Shown: piece after piece, positions 14,669 through 23,865 of the stretch
How positions within the stretch are numbered: position 1 is the stretch's first letter
How the letters are laid out: each line of letters starts with the position of its first letter
Assembly: GCF_018070075.1 (NCBI RefSeq)
Contig: NZ_JAGPXE010000002.1
Span: forward strand, 704,023 to 768,022
Direction of reading: 5' to 3'
DNA length: 64,000 nucleotides
Source: Saccharopolyspora endophytica
GTDB lineage: Bacteria; Actinomycetota; Actinomycetes; Mycobacteriales; Pseudonocardiaceae
The notes under the pieces: model-generated
Seen by the model: only the letters and a program-made list of their open reading frames with translations
Told to the model about the DNA's origin: nothing
Database searches by the model: none
Program-made: the position numbers and the translations under genes

Positions 14669-15696
14669 GGTCGATCACCGCACCGCTGATCAAGCTGATC
14701 GTCTTCGTGGCGGTCACGCTGACCCTGACCGGGATCCTGGTGTCCACCATCGCCGCCAACTCCTCCGGCGACGCCCACGAGTACACCGCCCGCTTCGCCG
14801 ACGCCTCCGGGCTCGGCGAGGGCGATGACGTGCGCATCGCCGGGGTCAAGGTCGGCAGGGTCACCGAGCTCGAAGTCGACGCCGACGACCACGCCCTGGT
14901 GCGCTTCGACGTCGACAGCGCCCGGAAGCTGCCGCGCGACGCCCAGGCCACCGTGAAGTTCCGCAACATCGCGGGCCAGCGCTACCTCGCGCTGGACGCG
15001 CCGCTGCGCGATCCGGCCGACGTGCTGCGGCCCGGCGACGAGATCCCGCTGGAGCGCACCCACCCGGCGCTGAACCTCACCGCCCTGTTCAACGGCTTCA
15101 AACCGCTGTTCCAGGCGCTCAACCCGGAGGACGTCAACCAGCTCTCCGGCGAGCTGGTGAAGGTGCTGCAGGGCGAGGGCGGCACCGTCGACAGCCTGCT
15201 GGCGCACACCGCGTCGCTGACCGGGACGCTGGCGAAGAAGGACGAGGTCATCGGTCAGGTCATCGACAACCTCAACGCCGTGCTGGGCAACGTCAACGAA
15301 CGCGGCCCGCAACTGGCCGAGCTCATCGACGCGCTGCAACGGCTCACCACCGGGCTGGCCGAGCAGCGCGAGCCGGTCGGCGAGGCCATCGGCGCCCTCG
15401 ACGAGCTGACCAACACCACCACCGGGCTCGTCGAGCAGGCCAGACCGCCGCTGCAGCAGGACATCGCGGCGCTGCGCGACGTCACCGGGCTGCTCAACAA
15501 GGACCTGCCGCTGCTGGACCACACGCTGCAGACCATGCCGGGACGGCTGGACCGGCTCACCCGGACCGTCAGCTACGGCGGCTGGTTCAACTACTACTCG
15601 TGCCAGGTCACCGGCAACATCCGCATCGACCAGCTCAACATCAACGTCCCGCTCCTGCCCGTGCCGACGACCCAGTTGCCGGAGAGATGCCGATGA
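14665..15696 (+). CDS. mce4B: Mce4B envelope protein
   Basis: A 343-aa MCE-family protein. It has an N-terminal helix (LIKLIVFVAVTLTLTGILVS), an MCE domain about residues 38-115 (GLGEGDDVRIAGVKVGRV, FRNIAGQRYLALD), then a helical coiled region and a C-terminus ending in a Cys-containing tail (QLPERCR). It overlaps mce4A and mce4C by 4 bp each. Confidence 0.92.
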   Translation: MRSITAPLIKLIVFVAVTLTLTGILVSTIAANSSGDAHEYTARFADASGLGEGDDVRIAGVKVGRVTELEVDADDHALVRFDVDSARKLPRDAQATVKFRNIAGQRYLALDAPLRDPADVLRPGDEIPLERTHPALNLTALFNGFKPLFQALNPEDVNQLSGELVKVLQGEGGTVDSLLAHTASLTGTLAKKDEVIGQVIDNLNAVLGNVNERGPQLAELIDALQRLTTGLAEQREPVGEAIGALDELTNTTTGLVEQARPPLQQDIAALRDVTGLLNKDLPLLDHTLQTMPGRLDRLTRTVSYGGWFNYYSCQVTGNIRIDQLNINVPLLPVPTTQLPERCR

Positions 15697-16706
15697 AACC
15701 ACTACGGGCCCGCAACCAGGTCACCGTCGGCCTCGTCACGATCGCGCTGATGGTGCTCGGGACGCTGACGGCGTTCTCCACCAAGGACCTGCCGCTGATC
15801 GGCTCCGGCAACTCCTACTCGGCGTACCTCGCCGAATCCGCCGGGCTGGAGCCGGGGAACGAGGTGCAGATCGCCGGGGTGAAGGTCGGCGAGGTCGACG
15901 ACGTGTCGCTGGAGGGCGACCGGGTTCTGGTGTCGTTCACAGTGGACGGACGCGAGGTCGGCGACCGCACCAGCGCCGACATCCAGATCAAGACGCTGCT
16001 CGGCGAGAAGTTCGTCAGCCTGCGACCGGCCGGTGAAGATGAGCTGTCCGAGCCGATCCCGGTGCGCAACACCAGTTCTCCGTTCGACATCCCCGACGCC
16101 ATCGACCAGCTGACGCAGACCACCGGGCAGCTCGACAGCGGCAAGCTCGCCGAGAGCTTCCGGGTCATGTCCGACACCATGCGCGGCGCGCCGCAGCACA
16201 TGGACCAGGCCGTCAACGGCCTGTCCCAGCTCTCGCAGACCATCGCCTCCCGGGACCAGCAGCTCGCCGACCTGATGCGCAACGCCAGCAACGTCTCCGG
16301 CATCGTCGCCGACCGCGACCAGCAGGTCAGCAAGCTCGTCTCCGACGGGAACCTGCTGCTGTCGGAGGTGCAGGCCCGCAAGCAGGCGATCAGCGGACTG
16401 CTGGTGGGCACCGAGAACCTCTCGAACCAGCTGCGCGGCCTGGTGGCCGACAACCAGGAGCAGATGAAGCCCGCGCTCGCCCAGCTCGACCAGCTCACCG
16501 CGATGCTCAAGCGCAACCAGGACAACCTGGACAGGGCCATCGGAGCGCTCCAGCCCTACGTGCGCGGTTTCAACAACACCATCAGCAACGGCCGCTGGTT
16601 CGAGGGCTACTTCTGCGGTCTGCTGCCGCCGCCGATCCACGCCGGCCCGATCCAGACCAACACCCCCGAGTGCGAGCTCCCGGTTCCCGAGGGAGGCGGC
16701 CGATGA
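15693..16706 (+). CDS. mce4C: Mce4C envelope protein
   Basis: A 337-aa MCE-family protein with a membrane anchor (NQVTVGLVTIALMVLGTLTA), an MCE domain about residues 35-110 (GLEPGNEVQIAGVKVGEV, IKTLLGEKFVSL) and a helical C-terminal region. ATG 15693 is favoured over ATG 15687 because it overlaps the mce4B stop as ATGA and lies 6 nt after GGAGAG (15681-15686). Confidence 0.92.
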   Translation: MKPLRARNQVTVGLVTIALMVLGTLTAFSTKDLPLIGSGNSYSAYLAESAGLEPGNEVQIAGVKVGEVDDVSLEGDRVLVSFTVDGREVGDRTSADIQIKTLLGEKFVSLRPAGEDELSEPIPVRNTSSPFDIPDAIDQLTQTTGQLDSGKLAESFRVMSDTMRGAPQHMDQAVNGLSQLSQTIASRDQQLADLMRNASNVSGIVADRDQQVSKLVSDGNLLLSEVQARKQAISGLLVGTENLSNQLRGLVADNQEQMKPALAQLDQLTAMLKRNQDNLDRAIGALQPYVRGFNNTISNGRWFEGYFCGLLPPPIHAGPIQTNTPECELPVPEGGGR

Positions 16707-17908
16707 GCAGGCTCACCCGCATGATCGCCGTGCTGTGCGCGCTGGCGCTGGTCACCGCCGGAGCGCTGTGGTGGACGCTGTCCGCCGGCGGCACCACCAT
16801 CACCGCCTACTTCGACAAGGCCGTCGGCCTCTACGCGGGTTCCAGCGTGCGGGTGCTCGGCGTCAAGGTCGGCCAGATCGAGACCGTGACGCCCGAAGGG
16901 CCGGTGGTGCGGGTCGACATGCACGTCGACGACGGGGTGCGGATCCCCGCTGACGCCAACGCCGTGGTCGTCGCGCCGAGCCTGGTCAGCGACCGCTACG
17001 TGCAGCTCACCCCCGCGTACACGCAGGGCGAGGTGATGGCCTCCGGCGCGGTCCTCGACCGCAAGCGCACCGCCACCCCCGCCGAGCTCGACGAGCTCTA
17101 CAAGAGCGTCAACGCCCTGTCCACCGCGCTCGGCCCGGACGGGGCCAACCGCGAAGGCGCGCTCAACGACGTCCTCAACACCACGGCGGCGACGGTGGAG
17201 GGCAACGGCCAGGACCTCAACACCACGATCAAGCGGCTCGGCGAGCTCTCCACGACCTTGTCGGAGAACCAGGACGACCTGTTCGCCACGGTGGACAACC
17301 TCAACCAGTTCACCGGCACGCTGGCCCAGAGCGACCAGCAGATCCGCGAGCTCTACGGCCGGATGGCCGACACCACCGGCTACCTCGCCTCCGAGCGCGA
17401 GCAGCTGGGCACCTCGCTGCACTCGCTGGCGATCGCGCTCGACGACGTCCAGCGGTTCGTCCACGACAACCGCGACCACATGTCCTCCAACGTCCGCAAC
17501 CTCACCGGCGTCACCCAGGCACTGGTCGACCAGCGGGAAGCGCTGGCCGAGGTGCTGGACCTGATGCCGCTGGCCACGACCAACTTCATCAACGCCTACG
17601 ACTCCGCCTCGGGCAGCGTGGCCTCCCGCTGGAACCCGCAGGAGCTCGCGCAGCCGCCGATCCTGCTGGTGTGCAGGCTGATCGCCAACGTCACGCCGCT
17701 TCCCGAGCCCATCCCGCAGTCGCTGCGCGACACCTGCGAGAAGCTCAACCCCGTCGTCGAGGGCCTGGCGCCGCTGCCGTCGGTCGCCGACGTGCTCGGC
17801 AAGCTCCAGACCGGTGCGGGCGACGTCCCGGACCAGCTCGGCAAGGGCGAGAACCCGGTGCCGCTGCCGTTGGTCGACGCGATGAAGCGAGGGGCGGGGA
17901 CGCCATGA
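16703..17908 (+). CDS. mce4D: Mce4D envelope protein
   Basis: A 401-aa MCE-family protein. A hydrophobic N-terminus (MIAVLCALALVTAGALWWTL) precedes an MCE domain at about residues 33-115 (GLYAGSSVRVLGVKVGQI, APSLVSDRYVQL). Long helices and a C-terminus with the Cys residues typical of Mce subunits follow. The start overlaps the mce4C stop, with GGGAGG at 16691-16696. Confidence 0.92.
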   Translation: MSRLTRMIAVLCALALVTAGALWWTLSAGGTTITAYFDKAVGLYAGSSVRVLGVKVGQIETVTPEGPVVRVDMHVDDGVRIPADANAVVVAPSLVSDRYVQLTPAYTQGEVMASGAVLDRKRTATPAELDELYKSVNALSTALGPDGANREGALNDVLNTTAATVEGNGQDLNTTIKRLGELSTTLSENQDDLFATVDNLNQFTGTLAQSDQQIRELYGRMADTTGYLASEREQLGTSLHSLAIALDDVQRFVHDNRDHMSSNVRNLTGVTQALVDQREALAEVLDLMPLATTNFINAYDSASGSVASRWNPQELAQPPILLVCRLIANVTPLPEPIPQSLRDTCEKLNPVVEGLAPLPSVADVLGKLQTGAGDVPDQLGKGENPVPLPLVDAMKRGAGTP

Positions 17909-19077
17909 CGGCCAGACGGTGCGCGCTGCTGGCAGGCTCCCTGTCGCTGCTGCTGGTGTCCGGTTGCGGTCCAGCCGGTTTCACGGGTCTCTACAACACG
18001 CCGCTGCCCGGTGGCGCCGAGCTCGGCGACCGCCCCTACGCGGTGACGGTGCACTTCCACGACGTGCTGGACCTGGTGCCGCAGGCCAGCGTGAAGGTCA
18101 ACGACGTGGCGGTCGGGCGCATCGACCGCATCGACCTCAGCGCCGACAACACGACCGCGATGGTGACCCTGCGGGTCAACGGCGACGTGCGGTTGCCCGC
18201 CAACGCCTACGCGCGGCTGCGCCAGTCGAGCCTGCTGGGGGAGAAGTTCGTCGAACTCGCACCACCGCCCGACAACGCCGCCGGCAAGCTCGCCGACGGC
18301 GCGGTGATCCCGCTGGACCGCACCAACCGCAACCCGCAGATCGAAGAGGTGCTCGGCGCGGTGTCGCTGCTGCTCAACGGTGGTGGCATCGAGCAGCTGC
18401 AGACGATCGTGCAGGAGCTCAACAAGGCGTTCACCGGCAACGAGGAGGAGATCCGCTCGCTGCTGGGCAACGTCAACGACGTGGTCACCCGGCTCGACGG
18501 CCAGCGCGGCGAGATCACCAAGGCCCTCGACGGGCTCAACCGGCTCTCGGCGAACCTGCGCGAGCAGACCGGCAACATCAACACCGCCCTCGACGGGCTC
18601 TCCCCGGGGCTGCGCGAGATCGAGGCCCAGCGGGGTCAGCTGGTCGGGATGCTGCAATCGCTGGACAAGCTCTCCGGCACGGCGACCCGCACCGTCGAGG
18701 CCAGCCGCGAGGACCTGGTGGCCGACCTGCACGCGCTCGCGCCGACGCTCCAGCAGCTCGCCAAGACCGGCACCGATCTGCCCAAGGCGATGGCGTTCCT
18801 GTCGACCTACCCGTTCCCGGAGTACGCGATGGTCCCGCTCAAGGGCGACTTCGTGAACACCGACGTGCTCATCGACCTGGACCTGTCCGCGCTCTACGAG
18901 AACTTCGCGCGGTCCTCCGGGCCGCCGATCCCGATCCCGGGCCTCTCCGATTCCGGCCAGTCCGGTGCCAACATCCCGCTGCCGCCCGGCGCACCAGCGC
19001 TGCCGCCGCTGCCGATCCCCGGGACGCAGCCGGACGGCGGGTTGCTGCCGGGACTGTCCGGAGGAGGTTCCCGATGA
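17905..19077 (+). CDS. mce4E: Mce4E lipoprotein (LprN type)
   Basis: A 390-aa MCE protein made as a lipoprotein. The signal is MTARRCALLAGSLSLLLVSG with lipobox LVSG-Cys21, as in the E-position subunit of mycobacterial mce operons. The MCE domain spans about residues 44-120 (LVPQASVKVNDVAVGRI, LRQSSLLGEKFVEL). The C-terminal region is Pro/Gly-rich. The start overlaps mce4D (ATGA) and the stop overlaps mce4F. Confidence 0.93.
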   Translation: MTARRCALLAGSLSLLLVSGCGPAGFTGLYNTPLPGGAELGDRPYAVTVHFHDVLDLVPQASVKVNDVAVGRIDRIDLSADNTTAMVTLRVNGDVRLPANAYARLRQSSLLGEKFVELAPPPDNAAGKLADGAVIPLDRTNRNPQIEEVLGAVSLLLNGGGIEQLQTIVQELNKAFTGNEEEIRSLLGNVNDVVTRLDGQRGEITKALDGLNRLSANLREQTGNINTALDGLSPGLREIEAQRGQLVGMLQSLDKLSGTATRTVEASREDLVADLHALAPTLQQLAKTGTDLPKAMAFLSTYPFPEYAMVPLKGDFVNTDVLIDLDLSALYENFARSSGPPIPIPGLSDSGQSGANIPLPPGAPALPPLPIPGTQPDGGLLPGLSGGGSR

Positions 19078-20210
19078 TGGCGCGCAAGGTGAAGGTGCAG
19101 CTGGCGCTGTTCCTGGTCATCGCGGTGGTCGGCGTGGGTTTCGTCGGCGGTCGCTACGCCGGGCTGGACCGGCTGTTCGGCTCCAACGGCTACCCGGTGT
19201 CGGTGCAGCTGCCCGAATCCGGCGGGTTGTTCACCAACTCCGAGGTCAGCTACCGCGGCGTGGCCGTCGGCCGGGTCACCGCGCTGCGGCTGACCCACGA
19301 GGGCATCGCCGCCGACCTGCACATCAACGACGGCGCACCGCAGATCCCCGCCGACGCCCGCGCCGTGGTGGCCAACCGCTCGGCGGTCGGCGAGCAGTAC
19401 ATCGACCTGCAGCCGCAGCACCGCGGAGGTCCCTACTTGGAGGAGGGCTCGGTCATCCCGATCGAGCGCACCTCCATCCCGCCCGCGCCCGAATCGCTGC
19501 TGGTCAACGTGGACCGGCTGGTCGCGGGAGTGCCGACCGACAAGCTGCGGACGGTGGTCACCGAGGTCGGGACCGCCTTCGACGGCACCGGCTCCCACCT
19601 GCAGAAGCTGCTCGACACCACCAGCTCCTTCACCACCGCCGCGCAGCAGAACCTGCCGCAGACCGCGGGGTTGCTGGACAACAGCGACGTCGTGCTGCGC
19701 ACCCAGCAGGAGCAGGCGCAGAACCTCACCGAGTTCAGCACCGGGCTGCGGCAGATCTCCGGGCAGCTCAAGCAGTCCGACCCCGATCTGCGCAAGACCA
19801 TCCAGGAGGCGCCGGGCGCGGCCACCGAGGTGCAGGAGCTCACGCGCTCGATGGGCACCGACTTCGGCATCGTGGCCGCGAACCTGCTCACCACCATGCA
19901 GCTGACCAGCGTGCGCGGTCCCGCGCTGGAGCAGACGCTGGTCGCGCTGCCGATGATCTCGGCCTTCACCCACACCCTCTCGCCGGACGGCACCGGTCAT
20001 CTCGGTCTGGTGCTCAACATGTTCAACCCGCCGGCGTGCACCGCGGGGTACGAGGGCACGCCGCGCAAGCACGGGTCCGACACCACCGACGGACCCACCA
20101 ACTACGACATCGCGTGCACCGAGCCCAAGGGCAGTCCCACCGGGGTGCGCGGCTCGCAGCACGCGATCCGCTACCCGGTCCCGGCGCCCGTGTCGCCGCC
20201 GGGCCCGTGA
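19074..20210 (+). CDS. mce4F: Mce4F envelope protein, last gene of the operon
   Basis: A 378-aa MCE-family protein with an N-terminal helix (VQLALFLVIAVVGVGFVGG), an MCE domain about residues 38-115 (GLFTNSEVSYRGVAVGRV, ANRSAVGEQYIDL), then helices and a Cys-containing C-terminus. ATG 19074 overlaps the mce4E stop and follows GAGGAGG. The mycobacterial mce4 operon continues with two mce-associated membrane genes; none follows here. Confidence 0.92.
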   Translation: MMARKVKVQLALFLVIAVVGVGFVGGRYAGLDRLFGSNGYPVSVQLPESGGLFTNSEVSYRGVAVGRVTALRLTHEGIAADLHINDGAPQIPADARAVVANRSAVGEQYIDLQPQHRGGPYLEEGSVIPIERTSIPPAPESLLVNVDRLVAGVPTDKLRTVVTEVGTAFDGTGSHLQKLLDTTSSFTTAAQQNLPQTAGLLDNSDVVLRTQQEQAQNLTEFSTGLRQISGQLKQSDPDLRKTIQEAPGAATEVQELTRSMGTDFGIVAANLLTTMQLTSVRGPALEQTLVALPMISAFTHTLSPDGTGHLGLVLNMFNPPACTAGYEGTPRKHGSDTTDGPTNYDIACTEPKGSPTGVRGSQHAIRYPVPAPVSPPGP

Positions 20211-20577
20211 CCACCGGCGGGCCGTGGGCGAAGACCGTTCTGAGCTGCCGATATCGGGCAAAACAGACCGACGGTCTCACCCCAATGCGTGCCACCGGTT
20301 CTGACGACGCGACATGATGTCCACCGATCGAATTACATGATCTTGGTGTGTCATGCTTGCAATCGACTGCGGGTAGCCGATAAAGGGTGGCCGCTGCATT
20401 CAATCCACTCGATGGAGCGTTCATCGGTGTGGAATGAGCCTTCGCTGGTCAACAAGACCCCTCGGCGAACCGTGAATCGCCCACTCCGCGCTGCTTGATC
20501 GTGTTGAGAACCCCGCTGACCGCACGGACAGTTACTGATTACCAACGAGACGGTGCAGGGTTCTTGGGGAGGCCGGT
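20211..20577. other. 367-bp gene-free spacer after mce4F
   Basis: No credible gene is seen. It is less GC-rich than its surroundings. A 13-bp palindrome AGACCG-A-CGGTCT (20265-20277), 55 bp past the mce4F stop, could be a weak terminator or an operator. The remainder should contain the promoter of the L,D-transpeptidase gene. I could not place a convincing -35/-10 pair. Confidence 0.4.
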
Positions 20578-21729
20578 ATGCGGGGGGCAGTTGCGTGCCA
20601 ACTAGTCATCGCGAGCCTGGTCGCGTGCGCGTTGACGGCGTGCGGGCCAGACGTTTCCGAGGCGTCGGTGACGACCTCGGTTCCAGACAGGACGCCATCG
20701 CTGTCACCGAGTGAACCGCTGGAGCTCACCGCGCAGCGCGGCGTGCTGACCTCGGTCAACGTGACGGCCAACGGCGCACCGGTTCCGGGCAAGATCGACC
20801 GCAGCGGTCACAAGTGGACGATCGACTCACCACTGGCGTTCGGCACCACCTACCAGGTGCACGCCGTCGCCCACGATCAGGACGGCGTTCCGTCGATCCC
20901 GCTGAACTCGTCGTTCACCACCGCCACCCCCACCGACATCGTCAACGTCGAGCGCACCCGGCCCACCGACGGGGACACCGTCGGCATCGCGATGCCGGTC
21001 TCGATCTACTTCGACAAGCCCGTCAAGGACCGCGCCGCCGTCGAACGCCGCTTGAAGATCGAAACCTCCGTGCCCACCGAGGGGTCGTTCAACTGGTACG
21101 CCGACAACCAGGTCAACTGGCGGCCCAAGGACTACTGGAAGGCCGGCACCCAGGTGAAGGTGCGCGCCGACCTCTACGGCATCGACACCGGTGCCGGGGT
21201 GATGGGCGACAAGAACTTCGAATCGAACTTCACCGTCGGCCGCGACCAGCGCTCCGTCGGCGACGTCAACGCCCACACCTTCACCGTCTACCAGGACGGC
21301 AAGGAGATCAGGAAGATGGACGCCTCCTACGGGCAGCCGGCGTACCCGACCCAGCACGGCATCCACGTCGCCACCGAGCGGCACGACTCGGTCCGGATGA
21401 ACTCCTGGAGCTGGGGCGGACCCGCCCGGGGAACCGCGGGCGCCTACGACGAAGTCCTGCCCAACGCCGTCCGCATCTCCAACAACGGCGAGTACGTGCA
21501 CACCAACACGGCGAGCACGGGCGCGCAGGGGTCGAGCAACGTCACCCACGGCTGCGTCAACCTCTCCAGCACCGACGGCAGGTGGTTCCTGGAGTTCACG
21601 CAGATCGGAGACCCGGTGGAGATCGTCGGGTCGACCAAACCGCTCACCCCGGCCGACGGCGACATCTGGGACTGGACCGTCCCGTGGGAGGAGTACGTCA
21701 AGGGCAGCGCCCTGTTCCACTCACCCTGA
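20578..21729 (+). CDS. L,D-transpeptidase lipoprotein (LdtMt2-like)
   Basis: A 383-aa protein with a lipoprotein signal (LVACALTA-Cys22), two Ig-like domains (about residues 48-250) and a C-terminal YkuD catalytic domain. The catalytic motif is SNVTHGCVNLS with Cys326 as nucleophile and His324 beside it. A second catalytic-domain motif is YPTQHGIHV. Such enzymes make 3-3 cross-links in actinobacterial peptidoglycan outside the membrane and are beta-lactam insensitive except to carbapenems. The start is ATG 20578 with GGGGAGG 5 nt upstream. It stands alone, followed by a strong hairpin. Confidence 0.93.
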   Translation: MRGAVACQLVIASLVACALTACGPDVSEASVTTSVPDRTPSLSPSEPLELTAQRGVLTSVNVTANGAPVPGKIDRSGHKWTIDSPLAFGTTYQVHAVAHDQDGVPSIPLNSSFTTATPTDIVNVERTRPTDGDTVGIAMPVSIYFDKPVKDRAAVERRLKIETSVPTEGSFNWYADNQVNWRPKDYWKAGTQVKVRADLYGIDTGAGVMGDKNFESNFTVGRDQRSVGDVNAHTFTVYQDGKEIRKMDASYGQPAYPTQHGIHVATERHDSVRMNSWSWGGPARGTAGAYDEVLPNAVRISNNGEYVHTNTASTGAQGSSNVTHGCVNLSSTDGRWFLEFTQIGDPVEIVGSTKPLTPADGDIWDWTVPWEEYVKGSALFHSP

Positions 21730-21771
21730 GCTGCGGGTGCAGGTCGGGTTAGGAGAAACGAGAAGACGCAG

Positions 21772-21806
21772 CAGGGCCCGGAGCGCACATCGCGTTCCGG
21801 GCCCTG
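21772..21806 (+). terminator. Intrinsic-type terminator after the L,D-transpeptidase gene
   Basis: A perfect 11-bp stem (CAGGGCCCGGA / TCCGGGCCCTG) with a 13-nt loop. No long T-run follows, as is common in actinobacteria. It ends only 16 bp before the LysR start. Confidence 0.7.
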
Positions 21807-21822
21807 TGCTTGGATCGGTGGT

Positions 21823-22695
21823 GTGGACCTCCTGCGTCATCTCCGGTTCTTCGTCGCGGTCGCCGAGGAAGGCCACTTCGGGCACGCCGCCGACCGCCTC
21901 GGCATGACCCAGCCGCCGCTGTCCCAAGGAGTGCAGCGGCTGGAGAACCGGCTCGGCGTCACCCTGCTGACCAGGGGGTCCCGGGGCGTGCGGCTGACCA
22001 CCGCCGGCGCCGACCTGCTGCCGCGGGCGCGGACGCTGCTCGCCGGGGCCGACGAGTTCGCCGAAGCGGCCCGCAGGCAGCGGGAGAACAGGGGAGCGGT
22101 GCGCATCGGCGTCATCGCCGCCCTCGGAGATCGCCAGGTCGCCGGTCTGGTCGCCGCCCTGCGCGAGGCGGCACCGGAGCCGTCGGCGCGCACCGTCATC
22201 GTCAGCACCGCCCCGACCATCGACCTGGTCGACGCCGTGGCCGGGGGCCGGTTGGACTGCGCGGTCGTGCACCACCCGGCGCTGCTCGGCGACCTGCAGA
22301 CCTCCCCGGTGGTCAAGATCCCGCGCCGACTGCTCGTGCCCGCCGACCACCCGGCGGCCAAGAAGTCCTCGATCCGCGCGCTGCGCGGGCTGGTCTGCGC
22401 CACCGCGCCGCGCGCCCACGGCACCGCGGCCTTCGACCTGCTCGTGGACACCCTCCGGGAACGCGGTCTCGACCCCGAGTTCCTGCCGGCGCCCGGTGAT
22501 CGCGACGCGCTCAGCGCCGTCGCCGCCGGGCGCGCGTTCGCGCTCAGCACCGACCCCGAGGTGCGCGCACCCGGCGTGGCCGTCGTCGCCGCAGGTGACG
22601 AGCTCGCGTTGCGGGTCCGGGTGGTCTGGCCCGACCCGGCCCCGCAGCCCGACGTGTGCGAGGCGCTCGAAGCCGCGCTCCGGGATCTGGCGTGA
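21823..22695 (+). CDS. LysR-family regulator (BlaA-like candidate)
   Basis: A 290-aa LysR-type regulator. It starts MDLLRHLRFFVAVAEEGHFG and continues with the HTH region AADRLGMTQPPLSQGVQRLE (about residues 21-40) and LGVTLLTRGSRGVRLT. A periplasmic-binding-like effector domain follows. GTG 21823 has no clear RBS. The stop overlaps the next gene (GTGA, 22692-22695). The order LysR, serine-reactive protein, class A beta-lactamase resembles blaA-blaB-blaL of Streptomyces cacaoi, where the LysR protein activates the lactamase gene. That role is inferred. Confidence 0.88.
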   Translation: MDLLRHLRFFVAVAEEGHFGHAADRLGMTQPPLSQGVQRLENRLGVTLLTRGSRGVRLTTAGADLLPRARTLLAGADEFAEAARRQRENRGAVRIGVIAALGDRQVAGLVAALREAAPEPSARTVIVSTAPTIDLVDAVAGGRLDCAVVHHPALLGDLQTSPVVKIPRRLLVPADHPAAKKSSIRALRGLVCATAPRAHGTAAFDLLVDTLRERGLDPEFLPAPGDRDALSAVAAGRAFALSTDPEVRAPGVAVVAAGDELALRVRVVWPDPAPQPDVCEALEAALRDLA

Positions 22696-23585
22696 ACGCC
22701 GAGCAGCGCATCCGGGACGTGCTCGCCGACGCGGGCGCGCAGGGCTGGGTGCACGCGGTCCGGCTCGGCGGAGGTGGTCACGAACTCGGCTTCGGCGCCG
22801 ACGAGCTCGTGGTCACCGCCTCGGTCTACAAGCTCCCGCTGCTGGTCGCGCTGGCCCGCGCCTTCGACGCGGGAACCCTCGACCCGCGCGAGGCCATCCG
22901 GCTCGACCCCGGTTCCTGCACGCCCGGCCCCACCGGCGTGTCGACCTTCCAGGACCCGGTGCGGATGTCCTGGCGCGATCTCGCGGCCTCGATGATCGCG
23001 GTCTCGGACAACGCCGCCGCGGACGTGATCCTGGGCGCGATCGGCCTCGACGCCCTGGCCGCCGCGCTGGACGACCTCGGCCTGGAGCGCACCCGCGTCG
23101 TCGGCGGCACCGCCGACGCGCACGCCGCGCTGGCCCGCGAGATGGGTACCACCAGCGCCTCCGAGGCGTTCGCCCTGCTGGCCGACAACGACGAGGCGCG
23201 CACCCTCCGCGCCTACGACCCGTCCTACGCCAGCGCCACCACGCCGCGCGAGATGACCCGGCTGATGGAGTTGATCTGGGCCGACGAGGTCGCTTCGCCG
23301 CAGCAGTGCGCGTTCGTCCGCAGGCTGCTCGGGCAGCAGGCGTGGATGCACCGGGTCCGGGCCGGTTTCCCGTTCCAGGGGGTTCGGGTCTCGGGGAAGA
23401 CGGGCACGATCGGTGCCGTCCGCAACGAGGTGTCGGTGGTGGAGTTCGACGGCGAGGCGCCGGTGGCGGTGGCGGTCTTCACCCTCGCGGCGCGCGCGGA
23501 CCCGTCGCTGCCGAGGGTGGACGCCGCGATCGCCGAGTGCGCTCGGATCGCGGTGACGGACCTGCGCTCCGGCCGCCTCCGGTGA
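22692..23585 (+). CDS. Serine-reactive beta-lactamase-fold protein (BlaB-like candidate)
   Basis: A 297-aa class A beta-lactamase-fold protein with SVYK (Ser44, Lys47), SDN (105-107) and SGKTG (Lys236). No ExxLN omega-loop motif is visible, and there is no signal peptide. It should therefore be cytoplasmic and acylated without rapid hydrolysis. These are the traits described for BlaB, a regulatory penicillin-recognising protein in S. cacaoi. GTG 22692 overlaps the LysR stop, so the two are co-translated. Alternatively it is a plain cytoplasmic serine hydrolase. Confidence 0.8.
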   Translation: MNAEQRIRDVLADAGAQGWVHAVRLGGGGHELGFGADELVVTASVYKLPLLVALARAFDAGTLDPREAIRLDPGSCTPGPTGVSTFQDPVRMSWRDLAASMIAVSDNAAADVILGAIGLDALAAALDDLGLERTRVVGGTADAHAALAREMGTTSASEAFALLADNDEARTLRAYDPSYASATTPREMTRLMELIWADEVASPQQCAFVRRLLGQQAWMHRVRAGFPFQGVRVSGKTGTIGAVRNEVSVVEFDGEAPVAVAVFTLAARADPSLPRVDAAIAECARIAVTDLRSGRLR

Positions 23586-23589
23586 CCCG

Positions 23590-23628
23590 GATTTCAGTGG
23601 AGATCCGTGCCCGATTTCCACTGAAATC
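23590..23628. repeat. Interspersed palindromic repeat, locus 1 (two inverted units)
   Basis: Unit a, GATTTCAGTGGAGATC (23590-23605), and unit b, GATTTCCACTGAAATC (23613-23628), are in opposite orientation 23 bp apart. Each 16-mer has GATTTC/GAAATC arms around a 4-nt centre. Related units occur at 38405-38468 and 53908-53972. It starts 5 bp after the stop at 23585. Confidence 0.8.
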
Positions 23629-23766
23629 CGTCCCACCTGGCCGGTGTGGCTGTGGAGGTCCCCTTCGTCCGGTCGAGTCGGACCTGCTCTGAGCAGCCAT
23701 CCGGACGGGGGCGTCGGAAGAATTTTTCGGGTGTTCTCCCGGCTTCGGCGGCGGTTCGCGCTGGGG

Positions 23767-23815
23767 CGATATCGAAGCGCTATCGGGAGCCGTTCGAGTT
23801 CTTATTGGCGCTATC
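23767..23815. promoter_or_regulatory. Candidate LysR binding region upstream of the beta-lactamase gene
   Basis: A CGATA-N9-TATCG inverted repeat (23767-23785) satisfies the LysR T-N11-A rule. The octamer GCGCTATC recurs at 23777-23784 and 23808-23815, 31 bp apart (three helical turns). It lies 50-100 bp upstream of the beta-lactamase start. Confidence 0.45.
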
Positions 23816-23865
23816 AGCGGTCGACTGATTCATTGGGTGCATCAGCACTACTGGAGGGAAATCAG

